Assembly: GCF_024679095.1 (NCBI RefSeq)
Contig: NW_026112141.1
Span: 145,001 to 209,000 of the forward strand
Direction: 5' to 3'
DNA from: Eriocheir sinensis
Lineage: Eukaryota > Arthropoda > Malacostraca > Decapoda > Varunidae
Length of the DNA stretch: 64,000 nucleotides
A program made the position numbers and the translations under genes. Below are positions 1-12,699 of the stretch, piece by piece; positions within the stretch are counted from its first letter, which is position 1, and each line of letters opens with the position of its first letter. Under the pieces are notes generated by a model. It had not been told where the DNA came from. It searched no databases and worked only from the letters and a program-made list of their open reading frames with translations.

Positions 1-274
1 AACTTTCCATGATAAAATAAATAAACTTGGGTGGGACAGACCCCGACAAGCAACCAGACTGACAAAAGACACGATCACCTTGTTGCGGAAATTCAGGTAT
101 ATGAGGGATATAGGATGTCTCATGATACGGATGTCTCATGACGCGCCACACCCTGGGCTTACGACATTCAAGTGGCATTCGTGCTACACACACACACACA
201 CACACAACCCATAACAATAGGCTTGCTCCCCCCACCAACAGGCAAACAAGCAGAATTACACGGAACAACTATTA

Positions 275-309
<35 letters not shown>

Positions 310-600
310 CCGTTAGCAGAGGGCCTGCTCCCCCCCACCAACAGGCAAACAAGCGGACCTACCATAGAACAGCTATCACACACAAAGAGTTGGCGGGACA
401 AGCGCACTCCCTTCCCTTTCTGCCTATTAGCAGCGGAAATCAGCCCTTCAGTCTCTCACAAACCTCCACCTCCTCGACAAGTCTCCGTCCATCCTCATTC
501 TGGCCATGTTGGTGTTGCGGGAAGCATCTTCATCCCTTATGAACCCGCTGCTCCCGTATCTGCTAAAGTGTTTATGTGTTACAGCCCCCTTCAACTATGT
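1..600. repeat. CA microsatellites with a duplicated flank
   Basis: No gene is seen. Two (CA)n tracts lie at about 186-207 and 276-307. Each is followed by a near-identical segment containing ccaccaacaggcaaacaag (about 232-250 and 337-355), so the tract and its flank look like a roughly 105-bp tandem duplication. ORFs across the tract are rich in Thr-His dipeptides and are microsatellite artefacts. Confidence 0.8.
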
Positions 601-609
601 ATCTCCGGG

Positions 610-925
610 TCACCAGTTTCGATGCCGCCCTCAGCCTCCATATTATGTGTCTGTGCCATGCCCGCCCGTAAATGTTGGACTCGGTTCGAATCCACCCTCA
701 GCACCTCCATGTTATGTGTCTGTGCTCCGTACCCGCCCACGTAAATGTTGGACTCGGTTCGAATCCCGTCCTCAGCACTTCCATGTTATGTGTCTGTATC
801 CGTACCCGCCCGTAAATGTTGGACTCGGTTCGAATCCCGCCCTCAACGCACTTCCATGTTATGTGTCTATTGCTCCGTACCCACTCGCCCACGTAAATGT
901 TGGACTCGGTTCGAATCACCTCATC
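610..925 (+). repeat. Tandem array carrying a pol III B-box-like motif
   Basis: About four copies of a roughly 72-80 bp unit read tccatgttatgtgtctgt, then cgtacccgcc, then gtaaatgttggactcggttcg. Each copy carries GGTTCGAATC, which fits the internal B-box of tRNA and SINE promoters. The motif starts at 683, 756, 827 and 908; the last copy has A where the others have C at the final position. No complete cloverleaf or A-box is evident, so this looks like a tandemly amplified 3' half of a tRNA-like SINE head, not functional tRNA genes. Confidence 0.7.
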
Positions 926-929
926 TAAA

Positions 930-2285
930 CCCAAATCCTTAAGTAAGGGGAGAGGGGTGATGATTTGGACAGTGGGATTGTCCCGGCCATAGCTACTTGC
1001 TATTAGTAAAGAAGTGTATGGGAGTGAGTGCCGCGAGATTTTGTGTGAATATGCAAAAACTTTGGTGCCTTGCCTTGGCAGAAAGGGACAACCACGCCCT
1101 CAGAGCTGTTATTTTCGATGCAAGTCCTAATTTATGTTTTTTTCATCTCGTATGTAATATTTTCTAAGTGTAGACGTATTACCTTTGCAATCTTTGAGTT
1201 GGGACTGATAGTAATTATTTTTGGACACTCATTAATTAGGGTTTTACGCGTTTCTTCAGGTATCTCTACCTATCTTGTAAGTATTTTATCTTTTCCTATT
1301 TGTTTTTGAGGAGTACGTTGTATTTGTATTTCTGAGATTATATACATTCGTTAATTTCATTGTTGATCCAGGGCGAGGGGGGCCCATTTTATTCACGTGT
1401 TACCATTGGAGCAAAGGTTGTCTAAGCATCTGGTGAACACATGAAGTTAAGTATGCTCCACTTGGTCATTAACATTATCCGTGTTTATATTTGGGTCAGT
1501 TCGGTGACATTGTTTTAGCAGGCTTTCGCTTGAGAATTTATCTTAGAATCTCTGAATGTTTTTATAACTGGGTGATTCGTTTTGGCTTTTCATATTATTT
1601 CCATGGCTTCCATGATAAGCTCGTGATCAGCGATTAGGATTACGATCACTCTGTAATATGAGGTCAGGGTTATTAAGTTATCATTACATCCAGTAGCATG
1701 TGCAGTGGTGGGGGTTAGTCATTGTGTGGTTTGCTTATTAGTTGTGTTAGTTTATTATTCTTTAGTAATAGCGTGAAGTTTGCTGGTAGGCGAGAGAAGG
1801 TCGTCATTTAGATCCGCCTAAGTACTAGGAATGTTTTTATGAAGCACCAATAAGATCGTATGATTTCAGTTATATGATCATATGAGATTAGCGAGAGCCT
1901 TTGGGTGTCTGTAAATACACATCCTACTATGACAGATGTTAATATCTGCACTGCACTCAGACCCATATGTCTTCAGCCCTGTTTTGTTTAGGTATTTTAG
2001 ATGTATTGATTTCAGAAGCAAGAAATTATCACTAACATAGAGACAGACACCTGCACCTCGGCCGTACCGTCACTTGCCTAAACCACTTTATAATTGGGAA
2101 TGTTGATGTATGTGTCCGGGAGTGTAAAGGGGGAGAGCCATGTTTCGCTGACGCAAAAGAATATCTGTATGTTCTGTCACTCATTAACATTTTTATTTCA
2201 TCAAAGTTTGCAGTAAAGGGATTGGCCCATTAATAATGTGATCTGTGATAAGAGCAGTCCTTGGGTGTTCAAGAGTTGTTGGGGT
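930..2285. other. AT-rich stretch without recognised genes
   Basis: The sequence is unique-looking and A+T rich. The only notable ORF (1070-1309, 79 aa) is hydrophobic and matches no family I recognise; I do not call it a gene. No tandem structure, tRNA-like fold or transposon coding motif was seen. Confidence 0.5.
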
Positions 2286-2495
2286 TTTCACTGCTGGCAA
2301 GGGAGAGGAGAGAGAGAGAATAAAGGAAAAGAGAGAGAGAATAAGAGAGAGGAGAGAGAGATGAGAATGAGAATAAAGGAGAATAAGAGAGAGGAGAAAT
2401 AAGAGAGAGAATAAGGGAGAGAGAGAGAGAATAAAGAGAGAATAGGGAAGGGAGAAAAGAGAGAATAAGGGAAAGGGATGAGAGAGAAAAAAAAG
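2286..2495. repeat. GA-rich simple sequence
   Basis: Imperfect purine tract of gagaga, gagaataag and gggaaag words, directly before the 23-bp satellite. Low-complexity DNA with no coding content. Confidence 0.85.
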
Positions 2496-2499
2496 AATT

Positions 2500-5400
2500 G
2501 ATGGGTGTGTTGGCTTAATAATTGATGGATGTGTTGGCTTAATGGTGATGGATGTGTTGGCTTAATGGTGATGGATGTGTTGGCTTAATGGTGATGGATG
2601 TGTTGACAATGGTGATGGATGTGTTGGCTTAATGGTGATGGATGTATGTTGGCTTAATGGTGATGGATGTGTTGACTTAATGGTGATGGATGTGTGTTGG
2701 CTTAATGGTGATGGTTATGTTGGCCAATGGTGATGGATGTGTTGGCTTAATGGTGATGGATGTGTTGGCTTAATGGTGATGGATGTGTTGACTTAATGGT
2801 GATGGATGTTGTTGACTTAATGGTGATGGATGTGTTGACAATGGTGATGGATGTGTTGACTTAATGTGATGATGGATGTGTTGGCTTAATGGTGATGGAT
2901 GTGTTGGCTTAATGGTGATGGATGTATTTGGCTTAATGGTGATGGATGGTGTTGACTTAATGGTGATGGGGGTGTTGACGGTGATGGATGTGTTGACAAT
3001 GGTGATGGATGTGTTGACTTAATGGTGATGGATGTGTTGTTAATGGTGATGGATGTTGTTGGCTTAATGGTGATGGATGTGTTGACTTAATGGTGATGGA
3101 TGTGTTGACTTAATGGTGATGGATGTGTTGAGCTTAATGGTGATGGATGTGTTGACAATGGTGATGCGATTATGTTGACAATGGTGACGTGGATGTGTTG
3201 ACAATGGTGATGGATGTATTTGGCTTAATGGTGATGGGGGTATTGACTTAATGGTGATGGAGTTATTATTGGCTTAGCCAATGGTGAGTGGGGGTGTTGA
3301 CCTTAATGGTGATGGATGTGTTGGGCAATGGTGATGGATGTGTTGGCTTAATGGTGATGGATGTATTTGAAGCATAATGGTGATGGATGTGTTGGCTTAA
3401 TGGTGATGAAATTGATGACTTAATGGTGATGGATGTGTTGGCTTAATGGTGATGGAATTGTTGGCTTTAATGGTGATGGATGTGTTGACTTAATGGTGAA
3501 GGTGGATGGTGTTGGCTTAATGGTGATGGATATATTGAAGCAATAATTGATGGATGTGTTGACAATGGTGATGGATGTGTTGGCTTAATGGTGATGGATG
3601 GGTTGGCTTAATGGTGATGGATGTGTTGAAAGCAATGGTGATGAAATGTGTTGACTTAATGGTGATGGATGTGTTGGCAATGGTGATGGTGTTGACTTGT
3701 GTTGATGGATCTTCTTGACAATAGTGATGGGTGTGTTGTGTGGTGATGGATGTATTGTGGTGATGGATGTGTTGGCTTAATGGTGAGTGGATGTGTTGAC
3801 TTAATGGTGATGGATGTGTTGGCTTAATGGTGATGGATGTGTTGGCTTAATGGTGATGGATGTTTTGTCTTAATGGTGATGGTTGTATTGTCTTAATGGT
3901 GATGGATGTATTGACTTAATGGTGATGGGTGTGTTGGCTTAATAGTGATAGGTGTGGTGACTGCAATGGTGGATGTGTTGGCTTAATGGTGATGGATGTG
4001 GCTTAATCCGGTGATGGATGTGTTGGCTTAATGGTGAAATGGATGTGACAATTATGGATGTTGACTAATGGTGATGGGGGTGTTGACATGGTGATGGATG
4101 TGTTGAATAATGGTGATGGATGTGTTGGCTTAATGGTGATGGATGTGTTGAAGCAATGGTGATGGGGTGTTGACAATGGTGATGGATGTGTTGAAGCTTA
4201 ATGGTGATGGATGTGTTGGCTTAAATGGTGATGGATGTATTTGGCTTAATGGTGATGGGGTGTTAACCATGGTGATGGATAACTGACATGGTGATGGATG
4301 TGTTGACTTAATGGTGATGGATGTGGTGAAAGCTTAATGGTGATGGATGTGTTGGCTTAATGGTGATGGATGTGTTGGCAATGGTAAATTGACTTGTGGT
4401 GATGGATGTTGTGTGGTAGTGGATGTGTTGACCCCAATGGTGATGGATGTGGTGGCTTAATGGTGAGTAGGGGTATTGACTTCAACGGTGATGGGGAATT
4501 GTTGACTTATAATTGGATGTATTTGGCGAAGCAATGGATGGATGTTGAAGCAATGGTGATGGATGGAATTGTTAACCCAATGGTGATGGATGTGGCTTAA
4601 TGGTGATGGATGTATTTGAAACTAATGGTGATGGATGTATTTGACCCAATGGTGATGGGTGTTGGTAATGGTGATGGGTATTGACAATGGTGATGGGTGT
4701 GTTGGCAATGGTGATGGATGTATTTGGCTTAATGGTGATGGGTGTGTTGGCAATGGTGATGGATGTGTTGGCTTAATGGTGATGGGTGTGTTATTGTGGC
4801 CAATGGTGATGGATGTATTTGGCTTAAGCAATGGTGATGGGGATGTTGAGCAATGGTGATGGATGTGATGGTAGCAATGGTGATGGTCAATGGTGAAGCT
4901 AATGGTGATGGATGTATTTGGCTTAATGGTGATGGATGTGTTGGCTTAATGGTGATGGAATTGTTGGCTTAATGGTGATGGGTGTGTTGGCTTAATGGTG
5001 ATGGGGAATGTGTTGGCTTAATGGTGATGGATGTGTTGAAGCTTAATGGTGATGGATGTGGTGACTAATGGTGATGGGGAAATTGAAGCTTAATGGTGAT
5101 GGATGTGTTGGCAATGGTGATGGATGTGTTGGCTTAATGGTGATGGGGTGTTGACAATGGTGATGGATGTGTTGATTTGAAGCATGGTGATGGATGTGTT
5201 GGCTTAATGGTGATGGGGGTATTGTTGACTTAATGGTGATGGATGTGTTGGCTTAATGGTGATGGATGTGTTGTTGGCTTAATGGTGTTGATGGATGTGT
5301 TGAAGCTTAATGGTGATGGATGTGTTGAAAGCTTAATGGTGATGGATGTGTTGAAGCAATGATGGAAATTTATTGACAATGGTGATGGATGTGTTGACTT

Positions 5401-7345
5401 AATGGTGATGGATGTGTTGACTTAATGGTGATGGATGTGTTGACTTAATGGTGATGGATGTGTTGGCTTAATGGTGAAGTGGATGTGTTGAGCAATGGTG
5501 ATGGATGTGTTGGCTTAATGGTGATGGATGTGTTGACTTAATGGTGATGGATGTTGGCCCAATAACTTGGTGATGGATGTGTTGGCCAATGGTGATGGAT
5601 GTGTTGGCTTAATGGTGAAGTGGGAATTGTGACTTGTTGATGGATGGTGTTGACAATGGTGATAGGGTGTTGACAATGGTGATGGATGTGTTGGCTTAAC
5701 TAATGGTGATGGGGTATGTGTTGACGGTGATGGATGTTGAGCAATGGTGATGGGGTATTGACTAATGGTGATGGATGTGTTGAAACTAATGGTGATGGGT
5801 GTGTTGAGCAATGGTGATGGATGTGTTGGCTTAATGGTGATGGGGAAATTGTTGGCTTAATGGTGGTGATGGATGTGTTGGACAATGGTGATGCTGGATG
5901 TGTTGAGAAACCCAACTAATGGTGATGGATGTGTTGAAGCTTAATGGTGATGGATGTGTTGAAGCTTAATGGTGATGGATGTATTTGGCTTAATGGTGAT
6001 GGATGTGTGTTGAGCTTAATGGTGATGGGGAATGTGTTGGCTTAATGGTGATGGATGTGTTGAAGCTTAATGGTGATAGGTGTTGGCTTACCGTGGTGAT
6101 GGATGTATTTGACAATGGTGATGGGAATGTATTGACAATGGTGATGGATGTGTTGGCTAATGGTGATGGGGTGACGTGACTTAATGGTGATGGATGTGTT
6201 GAAACCTGTGGTGATGGGGTATTGACAATGGTGATGGAAATGTGTTGGCTTAATGATGATGGATGTGTTGGCTTAATGGTGATGGAGTCTAACTGGCTTA
6301 ATGGTGATGGATGTGTTGGCTTAATGGTATTGATGGATGTGTGTTGGCTTAATGGTGATGGATGTGTTGGCTTAATGAATTGATGGGTTAGTGTTGAGCC
6401 AATGGTGATGGATGTGTTGGCTTAATGGTGATGGATGTGGTTGAAGCAATGGTGATGGATGTGTTGGCTTAATGGTGATGGATGTGTTGACTTAATGGTG
6501 ATGGATGTGTTGGCTTCAAGCAATGGTGATGGATGTGTTGAAGCAATAATTTGATAAGATATTATTGACTTAATGGTGATGGATGTGTTGGCAATGGTGA
6601 TGGATGTGTTGGCTTAATGGTGATGGATGTATTTGGCTTAATGGTGATGGATGTGTTGGCTTAATGGTGATGGATGTGTTGGCTTAATGGTGATGGATGT
6701 GTTGGCTTAATGGTGATGGGTGTATTGGCTTAATATGGTGATGGATGTGTTGGCTTAATGGTGATGGATGTGTTGAAACTTAATGGTGATGGGTGTGTTG
6801 ACAACTGTGGTGATGGATGTGTTGAAACTAATGGTGATGGATGTGTTGGCTTAATGGTGATGGATGTGTTGGCTTAATGGTGATGGATGTGTTGAAGCAA
6901 TGGTGATGGATGTGTTGTGGCTTAATGGTGATGGATGTGTTGAAACGTTAATGGTGATGGATGTGTTGGCTTAATGGTGATGGATGTGTTGAGCAATGGT
7001 GATGGATGTGTTGGCTTAATGGTGATGGATGTATTTGGCTTGGTGATGGATGTGTTGAGCAATGGTGATGGATGTGTTGGCAATGGTGATTGGCAATAAT
7101 GGTGATGGATGTGTTGACAATAATTGATGGATGTGTGCTTGTGGTGATGGATGTGTTGAAGCTAGCAGGTGATGGATGTGTTGGCTTAATATGGTGATGG
7201 GGGTATTGACAATGGTGATGGATGTGTTGAGCTTAATGGTGATGGATGTGTTGAAACCAATGGTGATGGATGTGTTGGCTTAATGGTGATGGATGTGTTG
7301 AGCAATGGTTGATGGATGTATTTGGCTTAATGGTGATGGATGTGT
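2500..7345 (+). repeat. Degenerate 23-bp satellite, about 4.85 kb
   Basis: The array consists of a monomer close to TTAATGGTGATGGATGTG plus TTGGC (23 bp), about 200 copies long. Frequent variants change the spacer between the conserved AATGGTGATGG cores: ttggctta, ttgactta, ttgaagc, ttgaaac, ttgaca, or a shortened spacer. Many monomers are 1-5 bp longer or shorter, so no reading frame holds; the short ORFs on both strands are artefacts. Length noise of this kind could reflect old unconstrained divergence or residual long-read error. Confidence 0.95.
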
Positions 7346-7770
7346 TGGCTTAGCAAGATGATGCTAGGTAACACAGGAGAGAGAGACATAAGGAGAGATG
7401 GAGAGAAAAGATGATAGAGAGATGAGGGGTCACTGGAGAGAATGTCATACGAGTATGTACATGGATGGCCTCGTGTGTGTCATACGGTATGTATATGGAC
7501 CAGCTGTACTCGTGTGTGTCATACCGAGTATGTACATGCAGACCAGCCTCATGTGTCATGCAGTATGTATATGGAAGTAAGCCTCGTGTGTCATGCAGTA
7601 TGTATATGGACCAGCCTCGTGTGTCATGCAGTATGTTTTCTGTCCAGATATGTTTTGTCTTCCCAGAGCTGCCGTGACGGAGGCCGGACTCGTGTGGGAC
7701 CGTGGAGATGCCGGGCCAAGCAGGGGGAGACATCACGAAGAGTCACCTGCCAAGATAGATAGGTCAATTT
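7345..7770. repeat. Short tandem repeat of about 40 bp beside the satellite
   Basis: After a short GA-rich piece, about five imperfect copies of a unit built on cctcgtgtgtcatgcagtat plus gtatatggacc lie at about 7445-7640. The ORFs across it repeat short Cys/Met/Tyr-rich peptides and are products of the array. The 7640-7770 flank is unique. Confidence 0.7.
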
Positions 7771-7914
7771 AAGGTCAACTATATGTCGCAGTGTGTTAGT
7801 GAGGATAGGCTATCACTGGTTAGCTGTCTAATCATTGGGGTATTGATGTGTGCAGAGCTCAGCAACATTATGGAATACTAAATGATATCAGAGTGATTTA
7901 ATTTTTAGTCTTAG

Positions 7915-9290
7915 AATTACTCCTCTCCTCCTCCTCCTCCTCCTCTTCCTCCTCCTCTGTCTTCATCCCTTCCTTCCTTTTAATAAGTCCAAGTTATCTT
8001 TTGCGTGACGTTCTTTCTGGTGGTCAAATCTTGCATCTCATTTCCTTTCGTTCATTCTCTCTCCTCCTCCTCCTCCTGTCTTTCTTTATCCCTTCCTTTC
8101 TTTTAATAAGTCCAAGTTATCTTTTGCTTAATTAACGTTTATAATTCTTTCTGGTGGTCAAATCTTGCATCTCATTTCCTTTCGTTCATTCTCTCTCTTC
8201 CTCCTCCTCCTCCTCCTCCTCCTCCTCCTCCTCTGTCTTTCTTTATCCTTTCCTTTCTTTTAATAAGTCCAAATTATCTTTTGCTTAATTAACGTTTATA
8301 ATTCTTTCTGGTGGTCAAATCTTGCATCTCATTTCCTTTCGTTCATTCTCTCTCCACCTCCTCCTCCTCCTCCTCTGTCTTTCTTTACCCTTTCCTTTCT
8401 TTTAATAAGTCCAAGTTATCTTTTGCTTAATTAACGTTTATAATTCTTTCTGGTGGTCAAATCTTGCATCCCATTTCCATTCGTTCATTCTCTCTCCTCC
8501 TCCTCCTCCTCCTCCTCCTCCTCCTCCTCTGTCTATCTTCATTCCATCCTTCCTTTTAATAAGTCCAAGTTATCTTTTGCTTAATTAACGTTTATAATTC
8601 TTTCTGGTGGTCAAATCTTGCATCTCGTTTCCTTTCGTTCATTCTCTCCTCCTCCTCCTCCTCCTCCTCTGTCTATCTTCATTCCATCCTTCCTTTTAAT
8701 AAGTCCAAGTTATCTTTTGCTTAATTAACGTTTATAATTCTTTCTGGTGGTCAAATCTTGCATCCCATTTCCTTTCGTTCATTCTCTCTCCTCCTCCTCC
8801 TCCTCCTCCTCCTCCTCTGTCTATCTTCATTCCATCCTTCCTTTTAATAAGTCCAAGTTATCTTTTGCTTAATTAACGTTTATAATTCTTTCTGGTGGTC
8901 AAATCTTGCATCCCATTTCCTTTCGTTCATTCTCTCTCCTCCTCCTCCTCTCTGTCTATCTTCATCCCTTCCTTCCTTTTAATAAGTCCAAGTTATCTTT
9001 TGCTTAATTAACGTTTATAATTCTTTCTGGTGGTCAAATCTTGCATCTCATTTTCCTATCGTCCATTCTCTCTCCTCCTCCTCCTCCTCCTGCTCATAAT
9101 CCAATTCCTTCTATTCTCCTTTATTCCTTTTTCACTTTCCCTCCTTCCCTTTTCCATTCCCCCTCCCCGACTTTCCTCCATTCTTTCCTCCTCTATTCTT
9201 CCTTCATCTCCTTCTCCTTTTTCTCCTTTCACTCCTCCTCCTCCTCTGTCTGTCTTCATCCCTTCCTTCCTTTTAATTAATGTCTAAGTT
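7915..9290. repeat. Tandem array of roughly 125-155 bp units with (TCC)n modules
   Basis: About eight units each contain a variable (TCC)n tract followed by a conserved segment with aataagtccaagttatcttt, ttaattaacgtttataattc, tttctggtggtcaaatcttg and a cgttcattctctc end. The conserved part is nearly identical between copies, whereas the TCC tract varies in length, so unit length changes mainly through microsatellite slippage. The last unit runs into a longer pyrimidine-rich tail at 9060-9260. No gene. Confidence 0.92.
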
Positions 9291-9334
9291 ATCTTTTGCT
9301 CAAGGTTCTTTCCAGTGTGTTTGTGGTGCCCGGC

Positions 9335-9580
9335 TCTGCTTGCTAGTTTGTTTTGTCACTGTATAATTGTCAATCCTAGTTTTTGTCACTGTATAATTGT
9401 CAATCCTAGTTTGCTTTGTCACTGTATAATGGTCGGTCCCAGCCAGGCGCTTTTCCTTTGTCATTGTATAATTGTCAATCCTACGTTTTGTAAATATAAT
9501 TGTCAGTCCTAGTTACTAAACTGCTTATCCCACTATAATCCGTCCGACCCAGCAGCGCCTTTTTCCATGTAATTGTCCGT
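9335..9580. repeat. Degenerate 27-50 bp minisatellite
   Basis: Repeated words tttgtcactgtataattgtc and aatcctag occur about five times with growing divergence, ending near cagccaggcgc copies at about 9440 and 9590. Non-coding. Confidence 0.75.
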
Positions 9581-9899
9581 CCCAGCCAGGCGCCGATATC
9601 TCAATATCTAATGACTTCAAGTAAACCCGATATCTCGAAATCAATACATGAATATGGTGCTCTCACATAATGCTTCTTTAAATTTTCAGTCTCACTTAAT
9701 TTCCGGGGTTAGTAATATATTTTGCCATTAGTTAACTCCCCGTGATGGCCAGTTTCATGTACTATATATAAGTAATTTGCCTTTTGCATGGCTATAATTC
9801 TGCATCCGTGTCTAAGGCCCAGTTTCACAGTTCCTCATGATGGGTTAGTAAGCTCCAAAACCAATACCAGAGCCTTCGAAATTTCCTTGTACGGTGTCT

Positions 9900-10745
9900 G
9901 GAGTTTATATTCAAGTTCACAAATTTGACGAGACTATACAGGAAAGGTCTTGTGTGTTTATGCTACGAAGGAAAGGGAGGAGAAGGGAGATGAGATTGGG
10001 AGACGAGTGAGCCGAGATCCTGTTTATATTCAAGTTCACAAATTTGATGAAACTATACAGGAAAGGTCTTGTGTGTTTATGCTACGAAGGAAAGGGAGGA
10101 GAAGGGAGATCAGATTGGGAGACGAGTGAGCCGAGATCCTGTTTATATTCAAGTTCACAAATTTGACAAGACTATACAGGAAAGGTCTTATAGTGTCGTG
10201 ATATGAAGGAAAGGGAAGAGAAGGGAGATGAGATTGGGAGACGAGTGAGCCGAGATCCTGCTTATATTCAAGTTCACAAATTTGACAAGACTATACAGGA
10301 AAAGCTGTGTTTATGATGTGAAGGAAAGGGAAGAGAAGGAGATGAGATTGGGAGACGAGTGAGCTGAGATCCTGTTTATATTCAAGTTCACAAATTTGAC
10401 AAGACTATACAGGAAAAGCTATATTTATGATACGAAGGAAAGGGAGGAGAAGGAGATGAGATTACGAGGAGCTGAGATCCTGTTTATATTCAAGTTCACA
10501 AATTTGACAAGACTATCCAGGAAAAGTCTGTGTTTATGATATGAAGGAAAGGAAGAGAAGGAGGAGAGGAGTTAGCAGAGATCCTGTTTATATTCAAGTT
10601 CACAAATTTGACAAGACTATACAGGAAAAGCTGTGTTTATGATATGAAGGAAAGGGAAGAGAAGGAGATGAGTAAGCTGGGATCCTGTTTATATTCAAGT
10701 CCACAAATTTGACGACACAATACAGGAAAAGCTCTTGTATTTAGT
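9900..10745. repeat. Tandem array of about 105-120 bp units, eight copies
   Basis: Each unit has tttatattcaagttcacaaa followed by tttgac, an actatacaggaaa core, and a purine-rich part (gaaggaaagggaggagaagg), then a gagccgagatcctg end. Unit starts fall near 9904, 10023, 10143, 10262, 10376, 10484, 10588 and 10687. Later units lose parts of the purine segment. No coding signal. Confidence 0.92.
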
Positions 10746-10875
10746 GTGTCATCGAAGACCGCGCCATTTTAAACAGTATGGGATTCTATAGCTTGGTTCG
10801 AGTGTTACAAAGATTGTGATGGACTGTGGAAGCGGCCCTTAATGTTCCCTTTCTAATATGCTCTCTGTTTTGCAG

Positions 10876-10929
10876 GATGCGGACGGACCATGCAGAGGAC
10901 TCATCGCGACGACACCAACGGTTTGGTTA
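10876..10929 (+). CDS. Candidate internal exon, unidentified gene
   Basis: The segment follows a good polypyrimidine tract and AG (tctctgttttgcag) and ends at a GTGGGT donor-like site. Read from its first base it is open (DADGPCRGLIATTPTVWL). One base is left over, which joins in phase with the candidate exon at 11102, giving a continuous reading across the join. I do not recognise the family. The two-exon phase agreement is the main support; a short random ORF between chance splice signals is a real alternative. Confidence 0.3.
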
Positions 10930-11101
10930 AGTGGGTTCTTTGTGTGCGTCTGTGTGTGAATGGCAGGCCTGTCGTATGATTAGGTGTGTGTGTGCGTTGG
11001 CGTTATGCCTTCGCACTATTATTTTGTTAGGATGTATTTTGTGTGTGAACTTTTGCACGTAATCTTTTTATACCCATAGCTAGCGTTTGTTTGTGTGGCA
11101 G

Positions 11102-11189
11102 TGTTCCGGGAGATGGACGCCGGGGGACATGGGCTTGGGGAGGCGCACATGACCTCCTCTGTCCGTGACCTCTTCAGCTGGGGAGACCG
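11102..11189 (+). CDS. Candidate internal exon, unidentified gene
   Basis: The exon lies between a gtgtggcag acceptor and a strong GTAAGC donor. The open frame reads FREMDAGGHGLGEAH followed by MTSSVRDLFSWGDR, a composition more like real protein than the surrounding simple sequence. Its phase is compatible with the 10876-10929 candidate. The intronic sequence just upstream (tacccatagctagcg plus a TG run plus tggcagt) reappears at about 16866-16905, so this part of the locus was duplicated or is itself repetitive. Function unknown. Confidence 0.35.
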
Positions 11190-11740
11190 GTAAGCATTTT
11201 GATATAGTTGTGTGGATAATGGATATTGTTTTTTTACAGCTAAAGAAACCACTCTAGGGCAATGAGAAAATAGGTTTAGAAAAAGCCCTTTAACCCCTTG
11301 CTGAAGTGATTTTCCACCAAGTTTAGTAGAAAACACTCACTTGTCAATCCTGTGTTGTGAGAATTACTGTTTGGAACACTCTCATACACGGGAGATTTTA
11401 GTGCGGCTGGAGGTCGCAGTGAGCGTTTAGCACCACCAGCAAATACGCCTAACGCCCACTGCAAGCGTTTAGCAATGAAAGGGTTAAGTTGGACTGGTCA
11501 TATGTATATTGATACATTCAAATGAAGGTTTAGAGTGTAACCACTGATGGTACATGAGTCAGGATCATCAAAATCATCCAAAAAAATCAGCATCTATATC
11601 CTCAGCTGCCAAAGGAGTCATTTCCTCCGGCTCAAGAGGTCTCTTACTCCTTGACATGATAGACTATAATAATAAAAGAAACTAGGAAAAATGCAAAAAT
11701 TCCCAGTGTCAGCTGATGTGCGTTGCATATGTAGTGCGGC
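11190..11740. other. No recognised feature
   Basis: This intergenic or intronic sequence has no detectable repeat family or coding motif. The short minus-strand ORFs at 11019-11336 and 11276-11464 have no recognisable domains and are probably chance. Confidence 0.4.
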
Positions 11741-11741
11741 G

Positions 11742-11945
11742 ACGGCCTGATGAACGAGCCTCCCATAACCCACTTAGCCAGGGGGGCACCTCTTTGGCCG
11801 ACTCGGTAAGGAGTGGCTCTCCCGTCACGCTGGTCGCGGGTTCAATCCCAGGCAGCCGGCGAATACCCTGATCTTGATTAATTTCTCGTGTTATTTCGAT
11901 ACACGCAGAGGACGTGTTGAGAAATAGGAAGGATTTAGAAAAGAA
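11742..11945 (+). mobile_element. tRNA-derived SINE, family 2, copy a
   Basis: It begins around cgagcctcccataacccact and contains a tRNA-like head (ggccgactcggtaaggag, then gcgggttcaatccc as a B-box). Its body reads gatcttgattaatttctcgtg, then a cgtgttgagaaatagg end. The same order of blocks is found at 26549-26735, which defines the family. It is diverged; target-site duplications were not identified. Confidence 0.75.
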
Positions 11946-12049
11946 GCTCGTCGGGGCATTACACATATCCAACAAGGCACAAGGGTGACTGTCCTTGAGA
12001 GGCAATGTTGGCAAGTGTCCAGGGGTTTGAGATGCCTAATAATAATTTA

Positions 12050-12145
12050 TTTTGTTCATTTTGTCAGTAGTAAGGAATCTTCTATTTTTTTGGGGGGGTC
12101 GGCCCAGCCCGTTCTGGCGCAGGCGAGTGTTTATAGTGGCGCCAT
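12050..12145 (-). mobile_element. Fragment of SINE family 3, reverse orientation
   Basis: The segment cggcccagcccgttctggcg, then caggcgagtgtttatagtgg, then cgcca is the reverse complement of the distal part of the element at 32849-33135 (agtgatgcc, tgcctgcgcca and ggggctgggg blocks). Only the distal portion is present here. It is identified by comparison within the window only. Confidence 0.55.
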
Positions 12146-12699
12146 GATACTATCTAATGAGGGCAAATGAGAGCAAACGTCTGTACACAGACGCCCCGAC
12201 AAAAAGTCCCAATTTCCAAACGTCTCTATATAGATCCTCCGCCGGGAAGGGCTTAACCCGTGGGCGTCGGCAATGGGAAAGCCGAGAAGTGGCCGGGAAA
12301 TGGCAAAATTACACTGCATTTTGAGACTAAGAAAAGAGCATGGAATGTACATCAGAGCACTTGCTCCTCTGATAACCATAAAGCCATTAAGAATATTTCT
12401 TTTACTCAAACTCCATTCTGTTTGTGTGGTGTTTGTCACAAAATAAACAGTCTTGTGACGTGTGACATCTAGCCGAGAGTCGCTTGTTGTCTACTTTAAA
12501 GAATTTGACAAGTGATTACTGTACGGATAGCTAATTCAGTCTGCCGTGACCTTACTGCACCACTTATCATGCATGGTGGGTTGAGGTATGCCACAACCAC
12601 CTACAATTAGCTTGAATCAAGGGTTTTATGGCGAGCCCTTTTTAGGGTCCACCGTACCACAGCCATGACTCGTGAAAGCCCAGAAAAGGGTCTGCCGAT

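Noticed and set aside
2500..7345. Tandem coding repeats (MVMDVFG-type or SPLPTHPSPL-type peptides)
   Set aside because: Frames break every few dozen codons because the 23-bp satellite has variable unit length.
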